Counted from the first letter of the stretch, positions 1 through 8,270 are shown. The stretch: DNA of 64,000 bases from Brachybacterium huguangmaarense (GCF_025725725.1 NZ_CP107020.1:372001-436000); one strand, 5' to 3'. Translations and numbers: made by a program. Notes: generated by a model from the letters alone, not told the origin.

Positions 1-817
1 CGTCCTCGCCCGCCAGGGGGGCGAGCGCCTCGGGGTCGTCGGCGACGTCGGCGCGCACGTGGCGGGCCTCGACCTCCAGGCGGGTCCCGGGACGGTTGGC
101 GCTCAGCGACGCGTCGATCGCGAAGGAGCCGTTCGCGAGGCGGGGCAGGATCCGCAGGGAGCGGATGGAGGTGGCGGGCACGCCCTCGAGCCACACGGTC
201 TGCCAGATTCCGGTGGTGCGCGTGTAGTGGCAGTGGGTGTTGGCGAACCACGTGGCCTGCTTGCCGCGGGCCTGGGCCGCGTCGCGGGGGTCACGGGCGC
301 GCACCACGAGGGTGACGCTCTGCCCCGGCGCCGCGATGCCGGTGAGGTCGGCCGTGAACGGCGTGAAGCCGCCGCGGTGGCGCGCCACCTCGATGCCGTC
401 GGCCCACACGGTCGCATCCTGGTCGACCGCTCCGAAGTGGACGAGCGGGCACAGGCCCTCCCAGTCGGCGGGGATCTCGATCGTGCGGCGGTACCAGACG
501 GCCTCGAGGAAGTCGGTGTCGCCGATGCCCGAGAGCTCGGACTCGGGGGCGAAGGGCACCGTGATGGTGCCCGCGAGCTCGCGCTCGCACAGACCGCGCT
601 CGATGCCCGTGTCGGACCGGTCGATCTCGAACTCCCACGTGCCGTTGAGGTTCAGCCAGGTCTCACGCCACAGCTGGGGCCGGGGGTGCTCGGGTCGGGG
701 CACGTCCGTCGCCGAGGACAGGGGCGGCTCGAGCACGGCCGCGAGCGCATCGGCCCGCGCGGCGAGGCGGGTGAGCGGGGCCGGGAGATCGGCGGGCGAA
801 GCGGGAGAGGGGGACAC
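1..817 (-). CDS. Glycoside hydrolase family 2 enzyme, N-terminal part (cut by window edge)
   Basis: The visible 272 codons read as the N-terminal sugar-binding beta-sandwich of a GH2 enzyme (beta-galactosidase, beta-glucuronidase or beta-mannosidase type). Recognisable stretches are LNLNGTWEFE near residue 50, VWYRRTIEIP near residue 100, DATVWADGIEVARHRGGFTPF near residue 130 and TGIWQTVWLEGV near residue 200. The catalytic barrel lies outside the window, so the sugar specificity cannot be told. The start is a GTG at 817, chosen because GAGGAG stands 6-10 bases before it. The gene lies downstream of and on the same strand as the LacI gene, opposite an ABC sugar importer, so it probably hydrolyses the sugar brought in by that importer. 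Family assignment is firm; the substrate is unknown. Confidence 0.85.
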   Translation of the reverse strand, partial: MSPSPASPADLPAPLTRLAARADALAAVLEPPLSSATDVPRPEHPRPQLWRETWLNLNGTWEFEIDRSDTGIERGLCERELAGTITVPFAPESELSGIGDTDFLEAVWYRRTIEIPADWEGLCPLVHFGAVDQDATVWADGIEVARHRGGFTPFTADLTGIAAPGQSVTLVVRARDPRDAAQARGKQATWFANTHCHYTRTTGIWQTVWLEGVPATSIRSLRILPRLANGSFAIDASLSANRPGTRLEVEARHVRADVADDPEALAPLAGED

Positions 818-879
818 GAGGGCTCCTCGTCATCGGGGATCATCGGGTTCGCGGGCGAGGACGCCCACGCGACGTCGCC

Positions 880-908
880 ATTCCATCGCACTCGCGAAGG
901 AATTTCAA
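880..908 (-). promoter_or_regulatory. Promoter of the GH2 gene
   Basis: On the minus strand TTGAAA (908-903) is followed after 17 bases by TGGAAT (885-880). The same -10 hexamer and the same 17-base spacing occur in the promoter of the ABC importer at 2305. Just downstream (minus strand) lies GCGACGTCGC, a perfect ACGT-centred palindrome that could be an operator. An ATTCC/GGAAT inverted repeat also brackets the spacer. Prediction from sequence only. Confidence 0.5.
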
Positions 909-991
909 CGTGGGAATATCGGCGGTGCGATCTCGGGGCAGGGATCGGCGGGTCGCGCACCGGCGATGGGGCACACCGAGTGCGGGGGTGT

Positions 992-1074
992 GACAAGAGC
1001 GGAGGCATGACAAGAGCGGAGGTACGACGGTAGCTGGGAGCGCGACAAGAGCGGAGGTGGGACGAGAGCGCGGC
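992..1074. repeat. 17-bp-spaced iterons between lacI and the GH2 gene
   Basis: The 14-mer GACAAGAGCGGAGG is present exactly at 992-1005, 1009-1022 and 1044-1057, with a degenerate fourth copy (GACGAGAGCGCGGC) at 1061-1074. Start-to-start distances are 17, 35 and 17, so the array keeps a 17-bp phase with one degenerate position in the middle. It fills much of the 336-bp gap (818-1153) between the end of lacI and the GH2 promoter. No gene is seen in this gap. Confidence 0.8.
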
Positions 1075-1153
1075 ACGATGGGGCGGCGCCCCGGGCGGAA
1101 CGCCGCACGCAGAGCACGACGGGGGCGCCGACGCCGCTCGACGCCTTCGCCCG

Positions 1154-2197
1154 TCACCGGCGGGCCGACCCGGCCGAGACCGAGGACCCGCGCACCTGCA
1201 GCCTGTGCGGCACGACGATCTCGTGCGCGGCCACGCCGACCCGATCGCCCGCCGTCGGCATGACGCCCATGGCGGCGTCGAGCGCCGCGGACACGAGCGC
1301 CTCGAGATCGGGCGCGATCGAGCTGAGCGAGGGGACCGCGTAGGCGCTCTCGGGCAGGTCATCCCATCCGACGACCGCGACCTCGTCGGGGACGGCCCTG
1401 CCGTGCTCGCGCAGCGCGGCGAGCGCGCCGATGCCGAGCAGGTCGTTGGCGGCGACGATCGCGTCGAAGGCCAGGCCGCCGTCGATCGCCTCGGCGACGA
1501 CAGCACGACCCGTCGCCCGGTCCCACACGTCGGCCCGGCGGATCAGGCTCGGATCCAGCTCGATGCCGGCATAGCGGCAGGCGGCCCTGAAGCCCGCGAG
1601 CCGCTCGGCGCCGGTCGAGCGCTGGCCCTCCTCCGCCCCGAGGAACAGGGGCCGCGAGCGTCCGCCGTCGACGAGGTGGCGCACCACGTCGACCGCGCTG
1701 CCGGCATTGTCGATCGCGACGTGGAACACGTTCTCACCAGCGGGGACGGCTTCCCCCAGGAGCACCAGCGGGGTCGCGGCCGACAGGCCCACGAGGTCCG
1801 AGGGCTCGAGGGCCATGGGCGAGAGGATGACGGCGTCGACGGGCCGGGCCGTACGCCCCACGAGGTGGTCTCGCTCGACCTCGCGATCGCCGAGGGAGAG
1901 CTCGACGCTCACGGTGTAGCCGCGCTCGCCCGCGGCCTTCTGGATGCGCTCGGCGAGGATCGCGAAGTAGGGGTTGGCGAGCTCGGGCAGGACGAGGGCG
2001 ATGGTGCGGGTCGAGCCGCCACGCAGGTCCCGGCCCACATGGTTGGGCACGTAGCCCAGCTCGTCGATCGCGCCACGCACGCGCTCGGCGGTCTCGGGGC
2101 GCACGACCGGCCGCTCGTTGACCACGTTGGAGACGGTCTTCCAGGAGACCCCGGCGCGCGCGGCGACGTCCTTGATGCTCACGCGCCGCTGCGCCAT
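1154..2197 (-). CDS. LacI-family transcriptional regulator
   Basis: A 347-residue LacI/GalR repressor. Residues 5-27 (VSIKDVAARAGVSWKTVSNV) are the DNA-binding helix-turn-helix and hinge start, and the rest is a periplasmic-binding-protein-like effector domain, including RTIALVLPELANPYFAILAE near residue 64 and AIVAANDLLGIGAL near residue 250. The length is normal for the family. The start ATG at 2197 begins MAQRRVSIKDV; a longer frame upstream has no family match. A TACCCT -10 element lies at 2234-2229. It is divergent from the ABC importer and upstream of the GH2 gene, so it is the likely local repressor of both, with the sugar or a derivative as inducer. The operator candidate is the dyad at 2333-2344. 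Confidence 0.92.
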   Translation of the reverse strand: MAQRRVSIKDVAARAGVSWKTVSNVVNERPVVRPETAERVRGAIDELGYVPNHVGRDLRGGSTRTIALVLPELANPYFAILAERIQKAAGERGYTVSVELSLGDREVERDHLVGRTARPVDAVILSPMALEPSDLVGLSAATPLVLLGEAVPAGENVFHVAIDNAGSAVDVVRHLVDGGRSRPLFLGAEEGQRSTGAERLAGFRAACRYAGIELDPSLIRRADVWDRATGRAVVAEAIDGGLAFDAIVAANDLLGIGALAALREHGRAVPDEVAVVGWDDLPESAYAVPSLSSIAPDLEALVSAALDAAMGVMPTAGDRVGVAAHEIVVPHRLQVRGSSVSAGSARR

Positions 2198-2304
2198 CCG
2201 CCCCGCCCTCCGTCGTGCCGTCCCGACCAGGGTAGACGCTTGCCCCGCGCGGCCGCTCGGGTGTCCCGCCGTGGATCCGCGCCCCGCCCGTCGTTCCGGA
2301 ACGC

Positions 2305-2344
2305 TTGACCGTCGCGCGGCGACGTGGTGGAATCTCACGTGAGA
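2305..2344 (+). promoter_or_regulatory. Importer promoter with LacI-type operator
   Basis: TTGACC at 2305-2310, a 17-base spacer and TGGAAT at 2328-2333 form a good promoter for the ABC importer. Starting on the last base of the -10, TCTCACGTGAGA (2333-2344) is a perfect 12-bp palindrome covering the predicted transcription start. LacI-family operators are palindromes with a central CG, so repression by the adjacent LacI protein is the simplest reading. Confidence 0.65.
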
Positions 2345-2415
2345 ACCCGCTGTGGTCCACATCTCCTCCGAATCCCTTCGATCCCGGTCATCGTCGACCC
2401 GGAAGGACGCGCGTG

Positions 2416-3783
2416 ATGACGCGACGCAGAACTTTCCCTCCCTCCGCCCCGCCCGGCGGCCTCCCCGTGCTCGGCCCCTCCGCGAGCCGCCTCGTCTCCC
2501 GTCGCACCCTGCTCGGGCTCGCCGCGACCGGCGCCGCTGCGACCGCCCTCGCGGGATGCGGCTCCTCGAGCGGTCGGGGCGCCTCCACCGTGAGCGTGTG
2601 GGACCTGTTCTCCGGGGCGGACGGCGCGAACATGCGCGGCATGATCGCCGACGTCGAGAAGGCTGTCCCCGGGCTGCACGTGGACGCCACCACCCTGGCC
2701 TGGGGCAATCCGTACTACACCAAGCTCGCGATGGCGTCGTCGTCCCAGGCCCCGCCGGACACGGCGATCATGCACGTCTCCCGGATGCCGGGCTACGCGC
2801 CAGGGGGCCTCCTGCAGCCCTACGACCTGGATCTGCTCGCCGACGTCGGCATCACCTCCGACGACTTCACCGAGGCCCTGTGGACGAGCTGCACGTACGA
2901 CGACCACCTGTTCGCGCTCCCCCTCGACACGCATCCGTTCATCGCGTTCTTCAACCGGGACATCGCCGAGAAGGCCCGTGTGCTCGCCCCGGACGGGACG
3001 ATCGCGATCAACTCGCCGGAGGCCATGAAGGAGGTCGGCACGAAGCTCGCCGAGGTCACCGGGAACCAGGGCATCGCCTTCGGCTTCCTGCTCGACACCG
3101 CCCAGGCCTGGCGCCTGTTCTGGGGTCTGTTCCACCAGACGGGCGGGCAGTACGAGATCGAGGTGGGCAAGAAGGCGGCGCTCGACATCGACGGCGCCGC
3201 CGCGGTCATCGACGCGGTGCACTCCTGGATGGACGGCACCTGCATGGCGCCGGATGCCGACTACGGAGGTGCCCTCTCGTCGTTCAACGCCGGGCGCACC
3301 GGCATGATCCTGTCCGGCGAGTGGGAGCTCGGCGGGTTCAAGGACGCCGTCCCCGCTCTCGACGCCATGCCGATGCCGACGATGTTCGGAACCCCCGCCA
3401 ACTACGCCGACTCCCACACCTATGTGCTGCCGACCCAGCGCTCGACGAGCGACGAGCACCGTCGGGCCATCTACGAGTTCCTCGCCGCGATGCTGCACGA
3501 GGGCGGCCAGTGGGGCACGGCCGGGCACATCCCCGCCTATCTGCCCTCCCAGGAGACCGAGACCTACAAGGACCTCCAGCCGCAGAACCACTACGCCGAC
3601 GCCGCCGAGACCGTGGTCTTCGACCCGCCGGTGTGGTTCGCGGGCGCGGGCACCGACTTCCAGAACCGCATGTGCCAGCAGCTCATCGAGGGCTTCCGCG
3701 GCAACGTCGAGCCCCAGCGCTGCGCCCAGAACCTGGTCGACGTGCTCGACGACTTCCTGACCAGCCCCGACCCCACCGCCTGA
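2416..3783 (+). CDS. ABC sugar transporter, substrate-binding lipoprotein
   Basis: A 455-residue extracellular solute-binding protein (family 1, MalE-like) that would capture a sugar outside the cell and hand it to the two permeases downstream. The N-terminus has a twin-arginine pair (SRRTLLGLAATG, residues 28-39) followed by a lipobox LAGC with the lipidated Cys at residue 48, so it may leave through Tat and be anchored as a lipoprotein. The mature part includes ALPLDTHPFIAFFNRD near residue 175. The start ATG at 2416 has GGAAGGA upstream; a GTG one codon earlier is possible. No ATPase gene accompanies the operon, as is usual for such CUT1 systems, which share an MsiK-type ATPase in actinobacteria. 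Confidence 0.92.
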   Translation: MTRRRTFPPSAPPGGLPVLGPSASRLVSRRTLLGLAATGAAATALAGCGSSSGRGASTVSVWDLFSGADGANMRGMIADVEKAVPGLHVDATTLAWGNPYYTKLAMASSSQAPPDTAIMHVSRMPGYAPGGLLQPYDLDLLADVGITSDDFTEALWTSCTYDDHLFALPLDTHPFIAFFNRDIAEKARVLAPDGTIAINSPEAMKEVGTKLAEVTGNQGIAFGFLLDTAQAWRLFWGLFHQTGGQYEIEVGKKAALDIDGAAAVIDAVHSWMDGTCMAPDADYGGALSSFNAGRTGMILSGEWELGGFKDAVPALDAMPMPTMFGTPANYADSHTYVLPTQRSTSDEHRRAIYEFLAAMLHEGGQWGTAGHIPAYLPSQETETYKDLQPQNHYADAAETVVFDPPVWFAGAGTDFQNRMCQQLIEGFRGNVEPQRCAQNLVDVLDDFLTSPDPTA

Positions 3784-3795
3784 GGAGGTACCCCG

Positions 3796-4677
3796 ATGCG
3801 CACGCGCACACCCGCCGCCTCCCGCGGCGCCGTCTGGTTCACCGTCCCCTATCTCGCCGTCTTCGCCCTGTTCCTGATCTGGCCCATCGTCTACGGGATC
3901 TGGATGTCGATCACCGATCAGTCGCTCGCCGCCACGCGCGTGCGCGTCCTCGGCCTGGCCAACTATCTCGAGGCGCTCACCGACCCCGACGTGTGGTCGA
4001 GCCTGGGCACCACGGTCGTGTTCACCGTCATGTCCTCGGTCCCGCTCGTGATCCTGTCGTTCCTCCTGGCCTACCTCGTCTCGACGGGGCTGCCGGGGCA
4101 GTGGCTGTGGCGCCTGGCGTTCTTCGCGCCCTACCTGCTGCCGGTCTCGGTGGTCACCGGCATCTGGGGCATGGTCTACGCCAACGACTTCGGCCTGCTC
4201 AACGGCCTGCTGCTCCACCTGGGGCTCGACCAGATCCCGTGGCTGTCGGACAAGCACGTCGCCATGTGGTCGATCGCGCTCGTCACCGTGTGGTGGACGG
4301 TCGGCTTCAACTTCCTGCTCTACCTCTCGGCCCTGCAGGCGATCCCCGACCACGTCTACGAGGCCGCGCAGATCGACGGCGCCGGCCCCCTCCGGCGCCT
4401 GTGGTCGGTCACGCTGCCCCTCATGCGGCCTACGACCGTCCTGATCGTGCTGCTGCAGCTGCTCGCGTCGATGAAGGTGTTCGACCAGGTCTTCCTGCTG
4501 ACGACCGGCGGTCCCGACGGGGCCACCCGGGTGATCCTGCAGTACATCTATGACGTCGGCTTCAGCGGGTACCGCGTGGGCTACGCGGCGTCCGTGTCCT
4601 ACCTGTTCTTCGCCCTGATCGTGGTGCTGTCGCTGGCCCAGGTGGCCATCACGCGGCGCCTGTCGAAGGAGTCCTGA
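3796..4677 (+). CDS. ABC sugar permease, MalF type
   Basis: A 293-residue inner-membrane permease with six predicted membrane segments; the first is FTVPYLAVFALFLIWPIVYG near residue 15. The EAA loop that docks the ATPase is seen at about residues 189-208 (EAAQIDGAGPLRRLWSVTLP). The start ATG has a strong AGGAGG 8 bases upstream and lies 12 bases after the binding-protein stop. Together with the next gene it forms the heterodimeric channel of a CUT1 sugar importer. Confidence 0.93.
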   Translation: MRTRTPAASRGAVWFTVPYLAVFALFLIWPIVYGIWMSITDQSLAATRVRVLGLANYLEALTDPDVWSSLGTTVVFTVMSSVPLVILSFLLAYLVSTGLPGQWLWRLAFFAPYLLPVSVVTGIWGMVYANDFGLLNGLLLHLGLDQIPWLSDKHVAMWSIALVTVWWTVGFNFLLYLSALQAIPDHVYEAAQIDGAGPLRRLWSVTLPLMRPTTVLIVLLQLLASMKVFDQVFLLTTGGPDGATRVILQYIYDVGFSGYRVGYAASVSYLFFALIVVLSLAQVAITRRLSKES

Positions 4678-4678
4678 G

Positions 4679-5635
4679 ATGTCCCAGACAGCCGTCACCG
4701 CGCCGGCCGACCCCGCCGCCGTGCACCCCTCCGCCCTCCCCTCGACCCGGCGGGCGCGCCGGGCCTCGGGCGCGGCCGACAACGCGCGGATGCGCTCGCT
4801 GACGCTGGGCCGCGGTCCCGTCATCCGCACCGTCGCGATGATCGCGCTGATCGTCGCCGCCGTGCTGTGGGCGGCGCCCCTCGTGTTCTCGGTCGCCGTG
4901 TCGCTCAAGACGGAGGGCGACGCCTCGGCCGCTCCCCTGCGGTTCTGGCCCGAGCACGGCTGGACGCTCGCGAACTACGCGGACGTGCTGCGCGCCGGCG
5001 ACATCCCGCGCTGGATCACGAACTCGGTGATCGTCTCGGTGATCGTCACCGCGCTCACCCTGCTGGTGTCGGCGCCCGCGGCCTACGCCTTCTCGCGTCA
5101 CCGCTTCCGCGCGCGGGGCCTGCTGTTCGGGCTCACCATCGCCGCCATCATGGTGCCGCCGCAGATCCTCATCGTGCCGCTGTTCGAGCAGATGAAGGTG
5201 CTGCACCTGTCCGACACCCTCGCGGGCGTCGCGCTCCCCCAGGTGGTCGCCCCGCTCATGGTCATCGTGCTGAAGAACTTCTTCGACCAGATTCCCGCCG
5301 AGCTCGAGGAGGCCGCACGCATCGACGGCGCCTCGAACCTGCGGATCCTCACCTCCGTGATCCTGCCACTGTCGCGGTCCATCCTCGTGGCGGTCGGGAT
5401 CTTCGTGTTCATCGGCGCCTGGAACAACTTCCTGTGGCCGTTCATCGTGACCAACTCGCCGGACCTGATGACGATCCCCGTGGGCCTGGGCACCGTCAAG
5501 AACGCCTACGGCGTCCAGTACGCCCAGACGATGGCGGGCGCCGTGATCGGCGCGCTGCCGCTGCTCATCGTGTTCGTCCTGTTCCAGCGCCACATCGTGC
5601 GCGGCTTCGCCACGACCGGGCTCGGCGGCCAGTGA
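4679..5635 (+). CDS. ABC sugar permease, MalG type
   Basis: A 318-residue second permease subunit. A polar N-terminal tail of about 45 residues precedes the first membrane segment (VAMIALIVAAVLWAAPLVFS). The EAA loop reads EEAARIDGASNLRILTSVIL at about residue 210. Its ATG lies one base after the stop of the MalF-type gene, so the two are translationally coupled. It ends the operon and is followed at once by a strong hairpin. The substrate is unknown; the GH2 neighbour suggests a beta-linked oligosaccharide. Confidence 0.93.
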   Translation: MSQTAVTAPADPAAVHPSALPSTRRARRASGAADNARMRSLTLGRGPVIRTVAMIALIVAAVLWAAPLVFSVAVSLKTEGDASAAPLRFWPEHGWTLANYADVLRAGDIPRWITNSVIVSVIVTALTLLVSAPAAYAFSRHRFRARGLLFGLTIAAIMVPPQILIVPLFEQMKVLHLSDTLAGVALPQVVAPLMVIVLKNFFDQIPAELEEAARIDGASNLRILTSVILPLSRSILVAVGIFVFIGAWNNFLWPFIVTNSPDLMTIPVGLGTVKNAYGVQYAQTMAGAVIGALPLLIVFVLFQRHIVRGFATTGLGGQ

Positions 5636-5638
5636 GCG

Positions 5639-5669
5639 GATCGGCGCGACGACCGCCGTCGCGCCGATC
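5639..5669 (+). terminator. Hairpin terminator of the sugar importer operon
   Basis: GATCGGCGCGAC (5639-5650) pairs perfectly with GTCGCGCCGATC (5658-5669) across a 7-base loop, three bases after the stop codon. No T-run follows, as is common in high-GC actinobacteria. Confidence 0.7.
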
Positions 5670-6021
5670 GCGAGCCGTCGCAGCGCCCACGACACGAGCC
5701 GGCGCGGGAGCCCGAGAGGCGCCCGCGCCGCCTCACGCCGAGATCGGTCACATCGCGCGCCGCCCCGCTTCCCACCGCGACCTGCGACGACGTACCGTGG
5801 CACGCGACGGTCGCCGTCGAATCTCACCGCGACGACCTGCCGCGTGATCCTCCGCCGCGACGCGCCTCTGCGCGAGCGGCACGCCCCCGGGCCCTCGCAC
5901 CAGCTGCGCACGGGCCCTCCCGGATCCCGTCGGCCGCGCCCCCTCTCGCGCCGCTCCGCCATGGTCGGCCGCGCGATGACCGCGACCCGGTGAGCCCGCC
6001 TGCATGAAGGACAGCTTTCCC
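5670..6021. other. 352-bp gap upstream of the helicase gene
   Basis: No convincing coding frame is seen here on either strand. It probably holds the promoter and a long 5' leader of the DEAD-box helicase. No clear -35/-10 pair or riboswitch could be recognised. Confidence 0.4.
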
Positions 6022-7590
6022 ATGACCACCTCCGGTTTCGCACGTCTCGGCGTGCCCCAGAATCTCATCGACGCCCTCGCTCCGCAGGGCATCACCTCCC
6101 CCACCCCGATCCAGGAGGCGACGCTCCCGGACTCGCTCGCCGGCCGCGACGTGCTCGGCCGCGGGCGCACGGGCTCCGGCAAGACCTACGCGTTCCTGCT
6201 GCCCGTCGTCGCGCGCCTGGTCGCCGAGAACCGCCGCCCGGCCGCGCGCCGGCCGCGCGCCCTGATCCTCGCGCCGACCCGTGAGCTCGCCGCGCAGATC
6301 GGCCACTCCCTCGAGCCGCTCGCCCAGGCCTCCCGCCTGCGCACCGCCGTCGTGTTCGGCGGCGTGGGACAGAAGCCGCAGGTCGACGCGCTCGAGCGCG
6401 GTGTCGACGTGCTCATCGCCTGCCCCGGTCGTCTGCTCGACCTCATGGGCCAGGGCTTCGCCGACCTCTCCGGCGTGAGCGTCACGGTGCTCGACGAGGC
6501 CGACCACATGGCCGACATGGGCTTCCTGCCGATGGTCCGCCGGATCCTCGACAAGACCCCCCAGCGCGGCCAGCGCATGCTGTTCTCCGCGACGCTCGAC
6601 GAGGGCGTGGGCAAGATCGTCAAGCAGTACCTGCACTCCCCCGTCACCCACGAGGCGGATCCCGCAACCTCGCCCGTCGGCACGATGACGCATCACGTGC
6701 TCGAGGTCTCGCCCGACGACCGCTTCGACGTGCTCAAGGACCTGGCGTCCGCGCCGGGCCGCACGATCATGTTCACGCGCACCAAGCACGGCGCCAAGAA
6801 GCTCGCCAAGAAGCTCGTCTCGAGCGGCGTCGACGCGGTCGAGCTGCACGGCAACCTCTCCCAGGGCGCCCGCACGCGCAACCTCGACGCCTTCGAGCAC
6901 GGCTCGGCGACGACGATGGTCTCGACCGACATCGCGGCGCGCGGCATCCACGTCGACCACGTCGCCCTCGTCGTGCACGCCGACCCGCCCGTCGAGCACA
7001 AGGCCTACCTGCACCGCTCGGGCCGTACCGCGCGCGCCGGCGAGTCCGGCACCGTGGTCACCGTGCAGACGCCCGATCAGCGCGGCGATGTCGCGGGCCT
7101 CATGCGCGCCGCCAAGATCCGTCCGCACTCCCACGCGCACGTCACGACCACCTCGCCCGTGCTCCAGGAGCTCGCTCCCGGCGAGCGCGTGGTGGGCCCG
7201 GTGCCGGATCGCACCCTCGCCCAGCAGACCTCCGGCGGACGCGGCGGCCAGGGCCGCCGCAGCTCCGGCGGCCGCGGCCAGGGCGGTCACGGGCAGGGCG
7301 CCCGGGGCCAGGGCGGCGAGACCCGCGGCGGGCAGTCCTCGCGAGGACGCGGCGGTCAGTCGGGGCGCTCGGGCGACGGCTCGCAGCAGGGCTCCGGCCG
7401 TCCGGCACGCGGAGGCCGCGGCGCCGAGCGCACGGGCTCCGGCCGGTCTGGCGGCGGCCGTTCCGGCGGGTCGGGCCGCTCGCGCGGCGGCTCGGGCTCG
7501 ACCACCAGCTACTCGACCTCGTCCTCGGGCTCGACCGGGAACGCGGTGGGCGCGGGCCTCGCGGCCTTCTCGTCCCGTCGCGGCCGCTGA
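6022..7590 (+). CDS. DEAD-box RNA helicase, RhlE-like, with Gly/Arg/Ser-rich tail
   Basis: A 522-residue ATP-dependent RNA helicase. All core motifs are visible: Q motif (GITSPTPIQEATLP, near 20-35), Walker A GRTGSGKT near 48, PTRELAAQ near 87, DEAD near 160, FSATL near 190 and HRSGRTARAG near 330. From about residue 390 the protein is a low-complexity tail rich in Gly, Arg, Ser and Gln, typical of helicases that bind structured RNA nonspecifically. The start at 6022 (MTTSGF) is preferred over the ATG at 6004 because AAGGA lies 10 bases before it. Members of this family unwind rRNA or mRNA during cold adaptation and ribosome assembly; that role is inferred from the family. Confidence 0.92.
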   Translation: MTTSGFARLGVPQNLIDALAPQGITSPTPIQEATLPDSLAGRDVLGRGRTGSGKTYAFLLPVVARLVAENRRPAARRPRALILAPTRELAAQIGHSLEPLAQASRLRTAVVFGGVGQKPQVDALERGVDVLIACPGRLLDLMGQGFADLSGVSVTVLDEADHMADMGFLPMVRRILDKTPQRGQRMLFSATLDEGVGKIVKQYLHSPVTHEADPATSPVGTMTHHVLEVSPDDRFDVLKDLASAPGRTIMFTRTKHGAKKLAKKLVSSGVDAVELHGNLSQGARTRNLDAFEHGSATTMVSTDIAARGIHVDHVALVVHADPPVEHKAYLHRSGRTARAGESGTVVTVQTPDQRGDVAGLMRAAKIRPHSHAHVTTTSPVLQELAPGERVVGPVPDRTLAQQTSGGRGGQGRRSSGGRGQGGHGQGARGQGGETRGGQSSRGRGGQSGRSGDGSQQGSGRPARGGRGAERTGSGRSGGGRSGGSGRSRGGSGSTTSYSTSSSGSTGNAVGAGLAAFSSRRGR

Positions 7591-7611
7591 TCGCGCGCCG
7601 ACCGCCCCTTC

Positions 7612-7655
7612 TGCCGGAAGCCCCGGTCGCCTCGCGGCGGCCGGGGCTTCCGGCA
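7612..7655 (+). terminator. Hairpin terminator of the helicase gene
   Basis: TGCCGGAAGCCCCGG (7612-7626) pairs perfectly with CCGGGGCTTCCGGCA (7641-7655): a 15-bp stem with a 14-base loop, 21 bases after the stop codon. Confidence 0.75.
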
Positions 7656-7710
7656 CGAGAGGCGGGGCTCGGTCCGCGGGCGGCCTCGGCCACCCGCACA
7701 GGCGCGAGAG

Positions 7711-7760
7711 GACACGAGAAGACACGAGAAGACACGAGAAGACACGAGAAGACACGAGAG
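7711..7760. repeat. Five tandem copies of a 10-bp unit before the rhodanese gene
   Basis: GACACGAGAA is repeated four times (7711-7750), followed by GACACGAGAG (7751-7760), with a degenerate unit (GGCGCGAGAG) just before. The last unit supplies the AGAGGA ribosome-binding site of the next gene, so unit number may shift promoter-to-start spacing. Confidence 0.9.
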
Positions 7761-7769
7761 GATGTGCGC

Positions 7770-8171
7770 ATGACCCGCAGCATCGCCGACGTCCTCGCCG
7801 CCGCCCGTCACGGGGTCGAGCGCGTGCACCCGGACCGGCTCGCCGAGCACCAGGCACGCGGCGCCTGGGTGGTCGACCTGCGCACGCCGTGGACACGGGA
7901 CACCGAGGGCCATCTGCCCGGCGCGATCGTCGTCGAGCCCACCGTGTTCCTGTGGCGCCTGGACCCTCAGAGCCCCAGCCGGATGGCGGACGGGCCGGGA
8001 TACGACGACGAGGTGGTCGTCCTGTGCAACGAGGGCTATTTGTCCTCGCTCGCCGCGCGGGACCTGCGCGAGCTCGGCTTCACCCGTGCCACGGACCTCG
8101 ACGGCGGCTTCCGTGCGTGGGCGGCATCCGGGCATGCCGTGCAGGCCGAGCCCTCGCGCTACGTGACCTGA
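7770..8171 (+). CDS. Rhodanese-like domain protein
   Basis: A 133-residue single-domain rhodanese (sulfurtransferase fold). Seen are VVDLRTPWTRDTEGHLPGAIVVEP near residue 30, the active-site loop LCNEGYLSSLAA with Cys near residue 86, and the closing DLDGGFRAWAASG near residue 110. The loop CNEGYLSS differs from the classic CxxGxR, so transfer of sulfane sulfur is likely but not certain. The start is ATG 7770, with AGAGGA seven bases upstream; a GTG at 7764 is in frame. It is a single-gene unit between a helicase terminator and a large palindrome. Confidence 0.85.
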   Translation: MTRSIADVLAAARHGVERVHPDRLAEHQARGAWVVDLRTPWTRDTEGHLPGAIVVEPTVFLWRLDPQSPSRMADGPGYDDEVVVLCNEGYLSSLAARDLRELGFTRATDLDGGFRAWAASGHAVQAEPSRYVT

Positions 8172-8216
8172 GCCGCCGCGGGGTCGCGCCTCGACCTCCG
8201 CATCCCTGTCATGGAC

Positions 8217-8270
8217 GGGACGATGGTGATGTGCTGTGGCGATATCGCCAGAGCACCTCACCAGCGTCCC
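8217..8270. promoter_or_regulatory. 54-bp near-perfect palindrome before the metal-sensor operon
   Basis: The stretch reads the same on both strands over 27 base pairs with three mismatches (8223/8264, 8230/8257, 8236/8251). The core TGGCGATATCGCCA (8237-8250) is perfect. It lies 45 bp after the rhodanese stop and 290 bp before the ArsR start. It could be a bidirectional terminator or a large operator for a dimer-of-dimers regulator. The uninterrupted centre (no loop) favours a DNA-binding site over an RNA hairpin. Confidence 0.7.

Noticed and set aside
2335-4908. An 857-codon minus-strand frame
   Set aside because: Shadow of the ABC importer genes; composition and lack of any motif show it is not coding.
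6004-6021. ATG at 6004 as the helicase start
   Set aside because: The AAGGA ribosome site lies between it and the ATG at 6022, which gives the usual N-terminus.
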